Counted from the stretch's first letter, positions 8,746 through 18,478 are shown. The stretch: DNA of 64,000 nt from Phytohabitans flavus (GCF_011764545.1 NZ_AP022870.1:5936001-6000000), one strand, 5' to 3'. Numbers and translations are program-made. Notes: generated from the letters alone by a model not told the origin.

Positions 8746-9943
8746 ATGGGATACGAACTGCTGGCGGGCACCAAGGCACCGGTGCGGGTCTGGACCGACC
8801 CGTATGGCATCGAGCCCGATGCCGCACAGCAGCTCCGCAATATCGGTCAGCTGCCGTGGGTCGAGGGCGTCGCCGTCATGCCCGACGTCCACTTTGGAAA
8901 GGGCGCGACCGTCGGCTCCGTCATCGCCATGCGGCAGGCCGTTTCGCCGGCCGCGGTCGGCGTCGACATCGGTTGCGGCATGTCCGCGGTGCGCACCTCG
9001 CTGACCGCAGCCGACCTGCCGGACAGCCTGGCCCCGCTGCGCCGCGCGATCGAGGACGCGATCCCGGTCGGCTTCGCCCAGCGCGACCGCGAGGTCGACC
9101 CGCGGCGGGTGCGCGGCCTGGAGCAGGCGGGCTGGGACGCGTTCTGGCGCGGGTTCGGCACCCTCCACGATGGAGTGTCCAAGCTGGAGGGCCGAGCGCA
9201 CAACCAGATGGGCACGCTTGGCGGGGCAACCACTTCATCGAGGTCTGCGTCGAGCAGGGCGGCCCGGACGACGGACAGGTGTGGCTCATGCTGCACTCGG
9301 GCTCGCGCAACATCGGCAAGGAGCTCGCCGAGCGGCACATCGCCATCGCCCGCCGCCTGCCGCACAACACCGACCTGCCCGACCGCGACCTGGCCGTCTT
9401 CCTGGCCGGCACGCCGGAGATGGAGGCGTACCGGCGCGACCTGTGGTGGGCGCAGGAGTACGCGCGCCGCAACCGGGCCGTCATGATGGCCGTGCTTTGC
9501 GACGTCGTACGCCGGATGCTGCCCCAGGTGACCTACGGGGAGCCGATCAGCTGCCACCACAACTACGTGGCCGAGGAGTCCTACGGCGGCGTGGAGGTGC
9601 TGGTGACCCGCAAGGGCGCGATCCGGGCCGGCGCCGGCGACCTGGGCATCATCCCGGGCTCGATGGGCACCGGTTCGTACATCGTGCGCGGGCGCGGCAA
9701 CGCGGACGCGTACTGCTCGGCGTCGCACGGCGCGGGGCGGCGGATGTCGCGGTCCAAGGCGAAGAAGACGTTCAGCACCGAGGACCTGGCGGCACAGACC
9801 GCCGGCGTCGAGTGCCGCAAGGACGCTGGCGTGGTCGACGAGATCCCGGGGCGTACAAGGACATCGCGCAGGTCATGGAGCGGCAGGAGGACCTTGTCGA
9901 GGTGGTCGCCCATCTCAAGCAGGTCGTCTGTGTCAAGGGTTGA
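8746..9943 (+). pseudogene. rtcB: RtcB family RNA-splicing ligase, two missing bases
   Basis: RtcB joins RNA 2',3'-cyclic-phosphate (or 3'-phosphate) ends to 5'-OH ends with GTP and manganese. Metal-binding motifs are visible: PDVHFGKGATVG, GVDIGCGM and, near the end, SHGAGRRMSR, whose His is the guanylylated residue in this family. The frame breaks twice, at GGGG 9223-9226 and GGGG 9848-9851. One extra G at each restores GTLGGGNHFIEV and EIPGAYKDI and gives 399 aa. Both breaks are in homopolymers, so the enzyme is probably functional. No RtcA cyclase or archease is adjacent. The 3' end overlaps the convergent MocR gene by 11 bases. Confidence 0.88.
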
Positions 9944-11335
9944 CGGCTGGGTCTAGGGCGTGGGCGAGGCGGCGGACCGCCTCGTCCATGAGGTCGGGTG
10001 GGGCCGCGGCGTAGGTCAGGCGCAGGTGCGGCGCCGGGGTTCGGCCGCATACCAGGGCCGGCCGGGGAAGACGACGACGCCTTCGGCGGTAGCCGCGGCG
10101 GCCAGCGCGACGTCATCGGTGCCGTCCGGCAGGCGAGCCCACAGGTGCAGGCCGCCGCGCGGTACCGCGGACGGGACGAGGTCCGGCAGGTGGCGGCGCA
10201 GTGCGGCCAGCAGCGCCTCGCGCCGGGCTCGCAGCGCGGTGCGCAGGGCCCGGCGGTGCCTCGTCCAGGCCGGCGCGGTGACGAAGTCCAGCGTGGCCTG
10301 CTGTAGCGGGCCGGCGACGAAGAAGTCGTCGAGCAGCCGGGCCGTGCGCAGCCGGGCGCCGGCCGGACCGCGGGCGCCGAGCGCCGCGACCCGCAGGCCG
10401 GGAGCGGCGGACTTGGTCAGCGAGCGGACGTAGACCACGTGCCCGTCGGGGTCGTCGGCGGCCAGCGGTGGCGGCGCATCCCCGTCGATGGTGAGGTCGC
10501 GGGCGTAGTCGTCCTCGATCAGGAAGGCGCCGGCGTCCCGTACCGCCTCGGCGACCTCCACTCGCCGCCGAGTCGAAAGCGTCGCTCCAGTCGGGTTGGC
10601 GTAGAGCGGCTGGCAGTAGAAGAGCCGCGCGCCGGTGCGGCTGAACGCGGCGGCGAGCTGGTCCGGCAGTACCCCATCGGCGTCGGCTGGCACCGGCACC
10701 ACTCGCAGCCCGGAAGCCCGCGCCGCGGCCAGCGCCCCCAGGTAGGTCGGCGACTCGACGAGCAGGGTGTCGCCGGGCGCGGCGAGGGCGCGCAGCGCGG
10801 AAGAGAGTGCCGCCTGGCCCCCCGGGCAGATCAGCATGTCGTCGGCGCGCAGCCCAGCCCCAATCTCGCGGGCGAACCAGGCGCGCAGGTCCTCGCGCCC
10901 CTCGACCGGCCCGCGCTGCCAGGCCGCGGGCTGCCGGGCGGCCCGGGCGAGCGCGGCGCCGAGCCCGGCGACCGGCTGAAGGTCCGCGTCCAGGTAGCCG
11001 CCGGTGAGCGGAATCGTCCCGGGCCGCGGTAGCGCGAGTAACGCCTGCATCTCCTCCTCGCCCGGCCGGCCTGCGCCGAGCGCCACGGTCTGCCACGACA
11101 GGTCGGGCACGCGGCGCTCCTGTGGCCGGGCGGCCACGTAGGTGCCCTTTCCCGGCCGCGCCTCGACAAGCCCTTGCGCCACCAGCTGCCGTACCGCCTC
11201 GGCGACGGTCACCGGCGAGGCCTGGTGCCGGGCGGTCAGCTCGCGCACCGAGGGCAGCCGCTCGCCGGGCTCCGAGACGGCCACGAGGCGGCGCAGATCT
11301 TGGATAACACGATCGACCGCGTTACCGTACTCCAT
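9933..11335 (-). pseudogene. MocR-type GntR regulator with aminotransferase domain, one missing base
   Basis: Transcription factor made of a GntR winged helix (residues 1-75; LPSVRELTARHQ and GLVEARPGKGTYVA) and a fold-type I PLP aminotransferase-like domain. The PLP lysine lies in RSLTKSAAPG near residue 311 and the Asp of the cofactor site in LIEDDYARD. As written, the protein ends early at about 10016. Adding one base to the GGGG at 10036-10039 gives AEPPAPHLRLTYAAAP and runs on to a stop at 9933, 467 aa, the usual family length. It is divergent from the exporter gene, which it probably regulates. PdxR, GabR and TauR are known relatives; the effector cannot be named. Confidence 0.87.
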
Positions 11336-12262
11336 GAAAGCTCAGAGTAGCGCTACTGTCGTCGCCACGGTAACGGCCAACCGCGCCAGCGGCCTCGCGC
11401 TCGGCGGGCTGGGCGTGCTCGCGTTCAGCCTGTCGCTGCCGTTCACCCGGGTCGCCGTGCAGCAGCTCGACCCGTGGTTCGTCGCCTTCGGCCGGGCCGT
11501 CGGTGCGGGCCTGCTGGCCTGGGCGTACCTGCGGCTCACCGGCGCGCCCCGGCCTACGCGGAGCCAGTGGCGGCGGTTGTCGGTCGTCGCACTCGGCGTC
11601 GTCGTCGGCTTCCCGCTCTTCACCTCGCTCGCCCTGACCACGCAGACGTCCGCGCACGGCGCGGTCGTCATCACCGTGCTGCCCGCGATGACCGCCGTGT
11701 TCGCGGTGCTGCGGGCCGGCGAGCGCCCGCCGCCGCTGTTCTGGGCGGCCAGCGCCGGTGGGCTGCTGGCGGTACTCGCGTTCCTGGTCGCAAGCGGCGC
11801 GGTGCGGGGCGCGCTGACCGCCGCCGACCTGTTCCTGCTCGTCGCGGTCGTCCTCTGTGGACTCGGATACGCCGAGGGTGGCGCGCTGGCCCGGGAGCTG
11901 GGCGGCGCCCGTACGATCTGCTGGGCGTTGCTGCTCTCGCTGCCGGTCACCGTGTTCGTCACGCTCGGCGCCGCCTGGGCCCACCCGCCGCGCGCCGATC
12001 TCAACGCCTGGGCCGCGTTCGGCTACCTCACCGCGGTCTCCATGTTCCTTGGCTTCTTCGCCTGGTACGCGGGCCTGGCCCGGGCGGTATCGCCCGGGTC
12101 GGCCAGATCCAGCTCACCCAGCCGGTGCTCACCCTGCTCTGGTCCGCGCTGCTGCTCGGCGAGAGCGTCACCCCCGCCTCGGTGGGCGCCGCGCTCGTCG
12201 TGCTCGCCTTCGTCGTGCTGACCCAGCGCAGCCGCGCCGGGTACGGTGTCCGGCGTGGATGA
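11334..12262 (+). pseudogene. DMT/EamA family exporter, one missing base
   Basis: Ten-helix transporter of the drug/metabolite superfamily with two EamA repeats. Hydrophobic segments run through the whole protein. The frame shifts at GGG 12082-12084. One more G turns the reading into GLARGGIARVGQIQLTQPV, the conserved helix of the second repeat, and gives 309 aa ending at 12262. It likely exports a metabolite sensed by the neighbouring MocR protein. The ATG at 11334 overlaps the MocR ATG on the other strand (11333-11335), so at least one of the two messages must be leaderless or start further inside. Confidence 0.85.
11346..11357. promoter_or_regulatory. 12-bp palindrome in the divergent MocR/exporter start region
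   Basis: AGTAGCGCTACT is a perfect palindrome beginning 10 bases inside the exporter gene and 11 bases upstream of the MocR start on the opposite strand. It is well placed as a MocR operator covering the regulator's own promoter. Confidence 0.4.
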
Positions 12263-12830
12263 CTCCCCCACCCGCCGGCCGGCCGCGCTGGCCGGCATCC
12301 TCGCCGACGCCGAGGCGCGCGAGTTCGTGATGTCCTGCGAGGCGCGCACCGGCTCGCTGCTGGCCACGCTCGCCGCGTCCAAGCCCGGCGGGCGGCTGCT
12401 GGAGCTGGGCACCGGCACCGGTGCGGGCGCCGCCTGGCTGCTCGACGGCGCCGAGGCCGGTGCGCGGCTGACCACTGTGGAGGTCGACCCGGACGTGCAG
12501 GCGGTGGCGGTCAAGCACCTCGGCCTCGACCCACGGGTCACATTCGTCACCGCGGACGCCGACGAGTGGCTGTCCACGTACGACGGTGAGCCCTTCGACC
12601 TCGCGTTCGTGGACTGTATCCCGGGCAAGTTTCACCGGATGGACGAGGTCGTCGCGCTGCTCAAGCCCGGCGGCCTGTACATCGGCGACGACCTGCTGCC
12701 GCACCCGGGCTGGCCGGCTGAGCACCACGACCGGGTGGACGCCTTCGTCGCCGGCCTGCCGCTGGTGCCCGGGCTGCGCACCACGACGCTGGCCTGGGCC
12801 TCCGGCCTGGTCATCGGCGTTAAGTCGTAA
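12246..12830 (+). CDS. O-methyltransferase-like class I SAM methyltransferase
   Basis: 194 aa. The SAM-binding glycine motif LLELGTGTGAG lies at about residues 50-60, the acidic strand-2 end VEVDPD near 77-82, and strand 4 with FDLAFVDCIPGKFH near 118-131. IGDDLL near 147-152 matches the motif after strand 5 in catechol-O-methyltransferase-like enzymes. The GTG start overlaps the end of the exporter gene by 17 bases, suggesting one operon. Substrate unknown; modification of the exported compound is possible from context only. Confidence 0.82.
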   Translation: MSGVDDSPTRRPAALAGILADAEAREFVMSCEARTGSLLATLAASKPGGRLLELGTGTGAGAAWLLDGAEAGARLTTVEVDPDVQAVAVKHLGLDPRVTFVTADADEWLSTYDGEPFDLAFVDCIPGKFHRMDEVVALLKPGGLYIGDDLLPHPGWPAEHHDRVDAFVAGLPLVPGLRTTTLAWASGLVIGVKS

Positions 12831-12838
12831 CCCGCCCG

Positions 12839-13705
12839 CTAGATAGACGCTAGGACCTCGGCGAGCGAGTGCCGGCCGGCGGCGGCCAGAGCCGGGTTCG
12901 TGTACCTGTAGGTGCGCACCGCGCCGAGCCCGGCCCGCAGCGCCCAGCCGCGACCCCGCCGCCAGGTCGCGTCGTCGACGCCCACGACCGTGCGGAAGAC
13001 GTCCCGGGTCCGGGCGCTCAGCAGCGCCCAGGCGGGCAGCAGGTCGGTGGCCGGGTCACCGGTGCCGACCAGGCCGAAGTCGATGACCGCGGCGAGGCGG
13101 CCCTGCCGGGCGACGAGGTTCGCCGGCATCAGGTCGCCGTGCAGCCAGACCGGCGGTCCCGCCCAGGGCGGCGCGGCGAGGGCGTCCTCCCAGATCGCGG
13201 TCGCCCGCTCGGGGTCGACGATACCGACGGCGGCCAGGCGTTTGATGGACTCGTTCACCTCGACGTCGCCGGGCGCGACAGGCACGGCGCGGGGCGAGCG
13301 CGGGGCGCCGGCGGTGTTGATCCGCTGTAGCGCCGCGACGAACCGGCCCAGCCGCACCGCGACGTCGCGCAGGTCCAGGTCGGGCCGGTTGGCGAGGGTC
13401 TCCCCGTGGAGCCAGCGGTACACCGACCACGGGTACGGAAACTCGGCGTCCGGCACGCCCGCGCCCAGCGGTACCGGCACGTCCAGCGGCAGGCGCGGCG
13501 CCAGCCGGGGCAGCCACTCCCGTTCCCTGGCCATCATGGGCGCGGCCCGGGGCAGGGCGGGCAGGCGCACCACGAGCTCGTCGCCGAGCCGATAGATCAG
13601 GTGGTCGGTGCCGACGGTGGGGATCTCGTGCACGGGCAGGTCCGCCCACTGCGGAAACTGCCGCGCGACCAGTCTGCTGACTAGGTCAACCTGGCTCGCG
13701 CTCAC
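12839..13705 (-). CDS. Aminoglycoside phosphotransferase family kinase
   Basis: 288 aa protein-kinase-like enzyme of the APH/choline kinase superfamily. The Brenner-type catalytic loop WLHGDLMPANLV (Asp and Asn) lies near residues 189-200 and the metal-binding IDFG near 209-212. VYRWLHGETL near 96-105 is the usual segment after the nucleotide site. It transfers a phosphate from ATP to a hydroxyl of an antibiotic, amino sugar or other small molecule. Actinomycetes carry many such genes with unknown substrates, so real aminoglycoside resistance is unproven. It converges with the methyltransferase gene with 8 bases between them. Confidence 0.85.
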   Translation of the reverse strand: MSASQVDLVSRLVARQFPQWADLPVHEIPTVGTDHLIYRLGDELVVRLPALPRAAPMMAREREWLPRLAPRLPLDVPVPLGAGVPDAEFPYPWSVYRWLHGETLANRPDLDLRDVAVRLGRFVAALQRINTAGAPRSPRAVPVAPGDVEVNESIKRLAAVGIVDPERATAIWEDALAAPPWAGPPVWLHGDLMPANLVARQGRLAAVIDFGLVGTGDPATDLLPAWALLSARTRDVFRTVVGVDDATWRRGRGWALRAGLGAVRTYRYTNPALAAAGRHSLAEVLASI

Positions 13706-13821
13706 GGCCCGAAGGTTACCGAGCGGCCGGAACGCCTATGCGCGGGGCCGTACCAATTTCGCGTTTCGCGCAGGCCAGGCCACGCCCGCGCGGGCCAACT
13801 ACCGCAGCCGTAGCGCGAGCA

Positions 13822-14162
13822 TCAACCGGCGCTGGGCAGGGTCTTGTCGACCTCGGCCGCGCCGGCGACCTCGTAGACGGCGGTGACGGCGTCGCGCGGG
13901 ACCGACCCGTACACGTGCGGAAACAGGCCGCGGCCGTCGCCGGCCGCCTCCCAGCGGACGCTCTCCCCAGCGCGTCCGCGTCGATGGCGGCGATCACCAG
14001 CGCGGGCTCGGCCGGAAACACCAGCAGCGCGGTGGGGCCTACCTGCTCGCGCGAGGAGCAGTGGATGAACCCGGACTCGTGGTCGAACGCCGACCCGTCG
14101 AAGCGCCCAGCGGCCTCGAACTCGGCCCACTCGGCCGGCAGCAAGATCTTGTAGATCAACAC
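13822..14162 (-). pseudogene. DUF952 family protein, one missing base
   Basis: Short cytosolic protein of the DUF952 family. From GTG 14162 it reads IYKILLPAEW and DHESGFIHCSS, the two family hallmarks. The frame breaks at CCCC 13965-13968. One more base joins DADALG to ESVRWE and LFPHVYG and gives 113 aa ending at a TGA at 13822, the normal family length. No enzymatic role is established for the family. The gap to the kinase gene is 116 bases. Confidence 0.82.
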
Positions 14163-14422
14163 GGGTCCCAGGGTGCCACGGCCGACCGCTTGAACGCGCC
14201 GCCGGGTGCCGAGGTTGTCCTGCCTCGGGGTCAGGTTGGCGACCGGAAAGGGGGCGCGCCCCGGTAACCCGGCACGGAACGCAGCGACGTTTATACGTGT
14301 GTCCATCGCCGCGCGCAGGCAAATCGCCGTAAGTTCCATCCCGACCGGAGTTGTTCCATGACCCAAGCCATGACCGGGCCGCCCGATCGGGCGCCACCGC
14401 CCGATCGCCCGTGGTGGAGCAG

Positions 14423-14926
14423 ATGACCAACGACTTCGACTCATTCTTCAGAGGTCGCGCCCCCGCGCTGCTGCGCACGGCGTACCTGATGACCGGCGAC
14501 AAGCACCTGGCCGAAGACCTCGTCCAGGACGCGTTGGCCCGTACCTTCCGGGCCTGGCGGCGGCTGTCCGACGGCGGCAACCCGGAGGCGTACGCCCGCC
14601 GCGTGATGTACCACCTCCAGGTGAGCACGTGGCGACGGCGCCGCGTGGTCGAGACCATGCCGGGTGAGCTGCCCGAGCGCCGCGACCACGCCGACCACGC
14701 GCACAACGCGGTCGAGCGGCTGGCGTTGCGCCGGGCGCTCCAGGCCCTGCCGGCCCGCCAGCGGGCCGTCGTCATCCTGCGGTACTTCGAGGACTACAGC
14801 GAGGCGGAGACCGCCGACATCCTCAACTGCCGCGTGGGCACGGTGAAGAGCCACACCGCCCGCGCCCTCAGCAAGCTCCGTGAACTGATGCCCGAGATCG
14901 AACTGTCCGAAGGGGTGACCCGATGA
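14423..14926 (+). CDS. ECF sigma factor, SigE-like
   Basis: 167 aa. Region 2 (AEDLVQDALARTFRAW, about residues 29-44) and region 4 (VVILRYFEDYSEAETADIL and GTVKSHTARALSKLRE) are complete. It belongs to the small SigE family common in actinomycetes, which lacks region 3 and extra domains. ATG 14423 fits the usual MTNDFDSFF-type start; a longer reading begins at 14351. The stop overlaps the next gene's start as ATGA, so the two are translationally coupled and the next product probably controls this sigma factor. Confidence 0.9.
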   Translation: MTNDFDSFFRGRAPALLRTAYLMTGDKHLAEDLVQDALARTFRAWRRLSDGGNPEAYARRVMYHLQVSTWRRRRVVETMPGELPERRDHADHAHNAVERLALRRALQALPARQRAVVILRYFEDYSEAETADILNCRVGTVKSHTARALSKLRELMPEIELSEGVTR

Positions 14927-16101
14927 ACGACCTGAACCAGCGACTCGCCACCCTGGCGGACGAGATGACCGACACCGACTACACCACGCTGCGGCAGCGG
15001 GTGGACACCACCGCGCGCCGCCTCGGGTACCGCCGTGCCGCCGTCACCTCGGTCGCGGCCCTGGCCCTGGCTGGAGCGGCCGCGATCGGCGGCGTCCAGA
15101 TGCTGCCGCAGGCCAACGAGACGCCGCAGCCCGGCGAGTCGGCCTCGGTGGTCGCACCACCCACGCCGTCGCCGTCCACCCCGCCCGCCCCGCCGGTCGT
15201 GTCGCCGCCGGCAAACCCGACCTCGTCGCCGCCCGCGTCTTCGGCAACGCCGCCGGACCACGTCCCGGGCCGCCTCGTGTACCTGCGGGTCGGCGGCGAG
15301 ATCGAGATGGTCACGGTGACCAACGGGGTCACCAAGACCACCAGCTTCGGCGGCTGGTGGCGGGGCGACCAGGCCATAACCGTCTCACCCGACGGGACCA
15401 TGGTCGCGCTGGTCCAAGCGATGGACAACCGCAGCGAGTACCCCGGCGACCTGCTCATCGTCCGACCCGGCGGCTCCCGCAAGCTCGTGGCCCAGAGCGT
15501 CATGTGGGGCGGCGGAGTCGCGCCGGTCTGGACGCCGGACTCCAAGCACCTGCTGGTCGGCATCACCGAGCTACAAGGCGACACCGCCGTCGGCGAGAAG
15601 TACGGCTACGTCGACGCCGCCACCGGCACGTTCACCGAGACCGACCTCGACCAGTTCCCGGAGTACCTCACCTGGTCCGCCAACGGCTCGTTCCGCGCCC
15701 ACGCCGAGGGCAGCAGCACGATCGTGGTGGAGCGGGCGAACGGCACGGTGCTCCGGCGGTTCAGCCTGACCCCGCAGCCGGAGTGCGCAACCCGCGAGTG
15801 CCCGTTCGCGGTGCAGGCGGTCTCCGACGACGGCCGGTACATCGCCACCGCGATCGGCAACACCGACCCCACCCGGGTCACCGGTGCCCAGATCGTCCTG
15901 GACACCACGAACGGCCGGCGGGTTCCGATCCCCGCCAGCGTGAAGGGAATCACCGAGATCTTCTTCCGCTCGGACAACAGCCTTGTCGTGCAGACCAAGG
16001 ACAAGCTCCACCTGGTCAACCGCAGCGGCAAGATCACCGCGACGATCGACCGCCCGGACCCGACCAACGAGGCCGACCTCGGCCGGTACACCGACCGCTG
16101 A
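14923..16101 (+). CDS. Membrane-anchored beta-propeller-like protein, probable sigma factor partner
   Basis: 392 aa. A short cytoplasmic part (residues 1-40) is followed by one membrane helix (about 42-62), a Pro/Ser/Thr-rich linker (about 67-115) and an extracytoplasmic domain. That domain has propeller-like repeats (for example VSPDGTMVAL, VWTPDSKHLLV, VSDDGRYIAT). The ATG overlaps the sigma factor stop. Genes of this layout next to SigE-type factors often act as anti-sigma or sensing partners; here that role is inferred from coupling. No zinc-binding anti-sigma motif is visible. Confidence 0.75.
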   Translation: MNDLNQRLATLADEMTDTDYTTLRQRVDTTARRLGYRRAAVTSVAALALAGAAAIGGVQMLPQANETPQPGESASVVAPPTPSPSTPPAPPVVSPPANPTSSPPASSATPPDHVPGRLVYLRVGGEIEMVTVTNGVTKTTSFGGWWRGDQAITVSPDGTMVALVQAMDNRSEYPGDLLIVRPGGSRKLVAQSVMWGGGVAPVWTPDSKHLLVGITELQGDTAVGEKYGYVDAATGTFTETDLDQFPEYLTWSANGSFRAHAEGSSTIVVERANGTVLRRFSLTPQPECATRECPFAVQAVSDDGRYIATAIGNTDPTRVTGAQIVLDTTNGRRVPIPASVKGITEIFFRSDNSLVVQTKDKLHLVNRSGKITATIDRPDPTNEADLGRYTDR

Positions 16102-16199
16102 CCCATCGACCAGAGCGGTGCCGGACACGTTCCGGCGCCGCTCGTCGCTGTCCCGAAATTCGATTGCGCCGCCGGCGGGCGGCAGGCCACCGTCAACCG

Positions 16200-16829
16200 G
16201 TGTTCGATTCGCCGTCTCAGCCCGTCTCGTATGTGCGCGACCTCCTCGACGGATTCGGTCCGCCGTGGTTCCTCTGTGGAGGGTGGGCCGCCGACTCATG
16301 GCTCGGTCGGCAGAGCCGCGACCACGCCGACGTCGACATCGGCGTCTTCCACGACGACCAGAAGGCCATCTTCGAACACTTCGAGGGGTGGGCGCTCATC
16401 GCTCACGATCCCAACGTCCCCGACGACACAAAAGAGCCATGGAACGGTCGGCGCCTCGACCCGCCCGCGCACATCCACGTCACCACGCGCACCAGCAACC
16501 TGTCGACCCTGCCGGACGCGACCCACTCGGCGTACGAGTTCGAGTTTCTGCTCGCCGAGGGTTCCGGTGACTGGATCCTCAGGCAGACGCCGTACCTCGC
16601 CGTACCGCGAGACCGCGCGATCCGCCCCTCACCTTGGGGCCTGCCGACGGCCACCCCGCCGGTGATCCTCTACTTCAAGGCCGTGTCGGACGACCCGATC
16701 CGCCGCCAGGACGAGCAGGACTTCCACACCCTCCTCCCGATCCTCGACCAGGAAGAGCGCGACTGGCTGCGGGAGTCGCTCGCCACAGCCCACCCCCACC
16801 ACCCCTGGCTCCGTCACCTCCCGACCTGA
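16200..16829 (+). CDS. Nucleotidyltransferase domain protein (aminoglycoside adenylyltransferase-like)
   Basis: 209 aa from GTG 16200. Near residues 20-45 it has FLCGGWAADSWLG and RDHADVDIGVF, the GG-W and H-x-D-x-D arrangement of ANT(2'')/LinB-like nucleotidyltransferases. Two carboxylates hold the metal for nucleotidyl transfer. A mid-length insert and the C-terminal DEQDFHTLLPIL segment fit small-molecule adenylyltransferases. It could modify an antibiotic or another hydroxyl compound; substrate unknown. It is 98 bases after the propeller gene and 54 bases before the AbiE pair. Confidence 0.75.
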   Translation: MFDSPSQPVSYVRDLLDGFGPPWFLCGGWAADSWLGRQSRDHADVDIGVFHDDQKAIFEHFEGWALIAHDPNVPDDTKEPWNGRRLDPPAHIHVTTRTSNLSTLPDATHSAYEFEFLLAEGSGDWILRQTPYLAVPRDRAIRPSPWGLPTATPPVILYFKAVSDDPIRRQDEQDFHTLLPILDQEERDWLRESLATAHPHHPWLRHLPT

Positions 16830-16849
16830 CCTCAACCAGACGCTTTATT

Positions 16850-16883
16850 GGAGCGTTCGTCGCATTATTGCTACGATCGCTCC
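16850..16883. promoter_or_regulatory. Operator-like inverted repeat touching the abiEi start
   Basis: GGAGCGTTCGT (16850-16860) and ACGATCGCTCC (16873-16883) form an inverted repeat with 10 of 11 bases matched and a 12-base AT-rich centre that could hold the -10 region. The ATG follows at once at 16884. AbiEi antitoxins are known to repress their own promoters by binding inverted repeats, so this is the expected site. Confidence 0.6.
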
Positions 16884-17534
16884 ATGTCCAGGGGTTCTGC
16901 GCTGGCCGTACTGAGTCCAGTGGCAAGCGAGCAGTGGGGCATGGTTACCGCCGGACAGGCCAGGCGACTCGGCGTTTCACGCCAGGACCTGAACCGGCTG
17001 ATCGACGACGGAACGCTTGCCGTCGCCGATCAGGCCGCTCGTGTCTACCGGCTCACGGGCGTCCCCGAAAACCCCGACCTCGACCCGCTGCGCGCGGCGT
17101 GGCTACAGCTCGGCGGTGCCAGCTTCTGGCACGAACGCATCGCCGCCCCGGACGTCGTCATCAGCCACCGCAGCGCGGCTCATCTACGCGGGCTCGGCGA
17201 CCTGATTCCGCGTGAGCACGAGTTCTACGCCACCACCCGGCTGCGCCCGCGACGGAAGGACATCAAGCTGCGCGTGCGTTCGCGCATCGCCCCAGAAAGC
17301 CGGGAGGTCTGGGATGGGCTGCCCGTCAGCACGGTGCCGGCGATCATTGCGGACCTCCTTAGCGATCGCGAAGACGAGTCCGCCGTGGCTCAAGTCGTAC
17401 GGGATGGGCTCGAACGAGGGCTCCTGCGAAGAGAGGCAGTCCAAGCGGTCATCGAGCCACACACGGCCGCTTACGGTCACTCGGACCCAATCGAGTTTCT
17501 CCGGGTGCTTGTCGGTGAGGCGGCTCAGGCATGA
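16884..17534 (+). CDS. AbiEi-type antitoxin of a type IV toxin-antitoxin system
   Basis: 216 aa. A winged-helix N-terminus (about residues 10-55; MVTAGQARRLGVSRQDLNRLIDDG) is followed by the AbiEi C-terminal domain with ISHRSAAHLRGLGDLIP near 93-109 and GLPVSTVPAIIADLL near 148-162. The protein neutralises the toxin's effect without binding it directly, and represses the operon. The start at 16884 sits right against the inverted-repeat operator, implying a nearly leaderless message. Its stop overlaps the toxin start as ATGA. The GC-poorer codon use compared with neighbours hints at horizontal arrival. Confidence 0.88.
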   Translation: MSRGSALAVLSPVASEQWGMVTAGQARRLGVSRQDLNRLIDDGTLAVADQAARVYRLTGVPENPDLDPLRAAWLQLGGASFWHERIAAPDVVISHRSAAHLRGLGDLIPREHEFYATTRLRPRRKDIKLRVRSRIAPESREVWDGLPVSTVPAIIADLLSDREDESAVAQVVRDGLERGLLRREAVQAVIEPHTAAYGHSDPIEFLRVLVGEAAQA

Positions 17535-18451
17535 CCGAGGCCAAGTTCCGGTACGACACGCCTTCTGCGTTCAGAACGGCGCTCAAGGACCGCTTCGCGC
17601 AGATCGCTCGTACGGACCGGCGCTACTCAGTCGGTGAACTCCAGCGCCAGTTCTCCTACGACCGTGCCCTCGCGCGACTGTTCAGCTCCGCCGAGGCGGA
17701 CCGGTGGGTACTCAAGGGCGCGGGAGCGCTCTTGGCTCGCCTTGCCACCGCCCGGCACAGCAAGGACGTCGATGTGTTCTTCAGCGCGACGAACGCCGAT
17801 GTCGATGACGCCCTTTCCGCGCTGCTGGTCGCGCTACGGGTTGACCTGGGCGATCACTTCGATTTCGACGTCACACGAGTCGCGCCGCTCCAAGAGGAGG
17901 CCAAGGGCGCTCGCGTCCATGTCAACGGACGGCTCGGCCCGACGCCGTTCGCAACGTTCCACATTGATGTCGTCGTGGGCACGGCCATGACAGGCTCGCC
18001 GGACATCGTTGCGCCACTGACGCCATTGGAGATCGAAGGACTCGTCCGGCCCCGGTACCGTGTCTTCCCGGTCGCCGATCACCTCGCGGACAAGCTCTGC
18101 GCCATCGTCGGCAGCTATGCCCGGAGCGGACAGCCCGCCAGCAGCAGTCGGGTCAAGGATCTCGTCGACATCGCGATCATCGCCACCACGCAGACCGTCG
18201 ACTCCACGGCACTGCGCGTCGCTGTCGTCACCAATGCAGCGCTACGTGCGCTTGAGCTTCCCGACCGATTCCTCGTGCCCGACCCGGTTGGCTGGGCCAC
18301 ACGCTATCCGCGCGTCGCGGCGGAGGCGCCCGGTCCTGTCGCGGACTACGACACAGCTGTGAACCTCGCCGAGAAGATCTTCGATCCAGTGCTAACAGCA
18401 ACCGCGACAGGTGTGTGGGACCCCTCCTTGCAGGCATGGATCCCACGGTGA
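17531..18451 (+). CDS. AbiEii-type nucleotidyltransferase toxin
   Basis: 306 aa. The nucleotidyltransferase core reads LKGAGALLARL at residues 61-71 and RHSKDVDVFF near 75-84, with Asp79 and Asp81 as metal ligands. FHIDVVV near 142-148 supplies the third carboxylate. DHLADKLCAI and SRVKDLVDI near 189-218 are AbiEii signature segments. Related toxins block growth by adding nucleotides to tRNA or using GTP; phage abortive infection is the classic role. It is coupled to the antitoxin by a 4-base overlap and is followed at once by the convergent sigma gene. Confidence 0.88.
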   Translation: MTEAKFRYDTPSAFRTALKDRFAQIARTDRRYSVGELQRQFSYDRALARLFSSAEADRWVLKGAGALLARLATARHSKDVDVFFSATNADVDDALSALLVALRVDLGDHFDFDVTRVAPLQEEAKGARVHVNGRLGPTPFATFHIDVVVGTAMTGSPDIVAPLTPLEIEGLVRPRYRVFPVADHLADKLCAIVGSYARSGQPASSSRVKDLVDIAIIATTQTVDSTALRVAVVTNAALRALELPDRFLVPDPVGWATRYPRVAAEAPGPVADYDTAVNLAEKIFDPVLTATATGVWDPSLQAWIPR

Positions 18452-18478
18452 CCTCGCCGTGTGCCGAGGACACCTGGG

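Noticed and set aside
8746..9943. Programmed frameshifting in rtcB
   Set aside because: There are two breaks, both simple G-run losses, with no slippery heptamer or conserved structure. The same kind of loss occurs in nine other genes.
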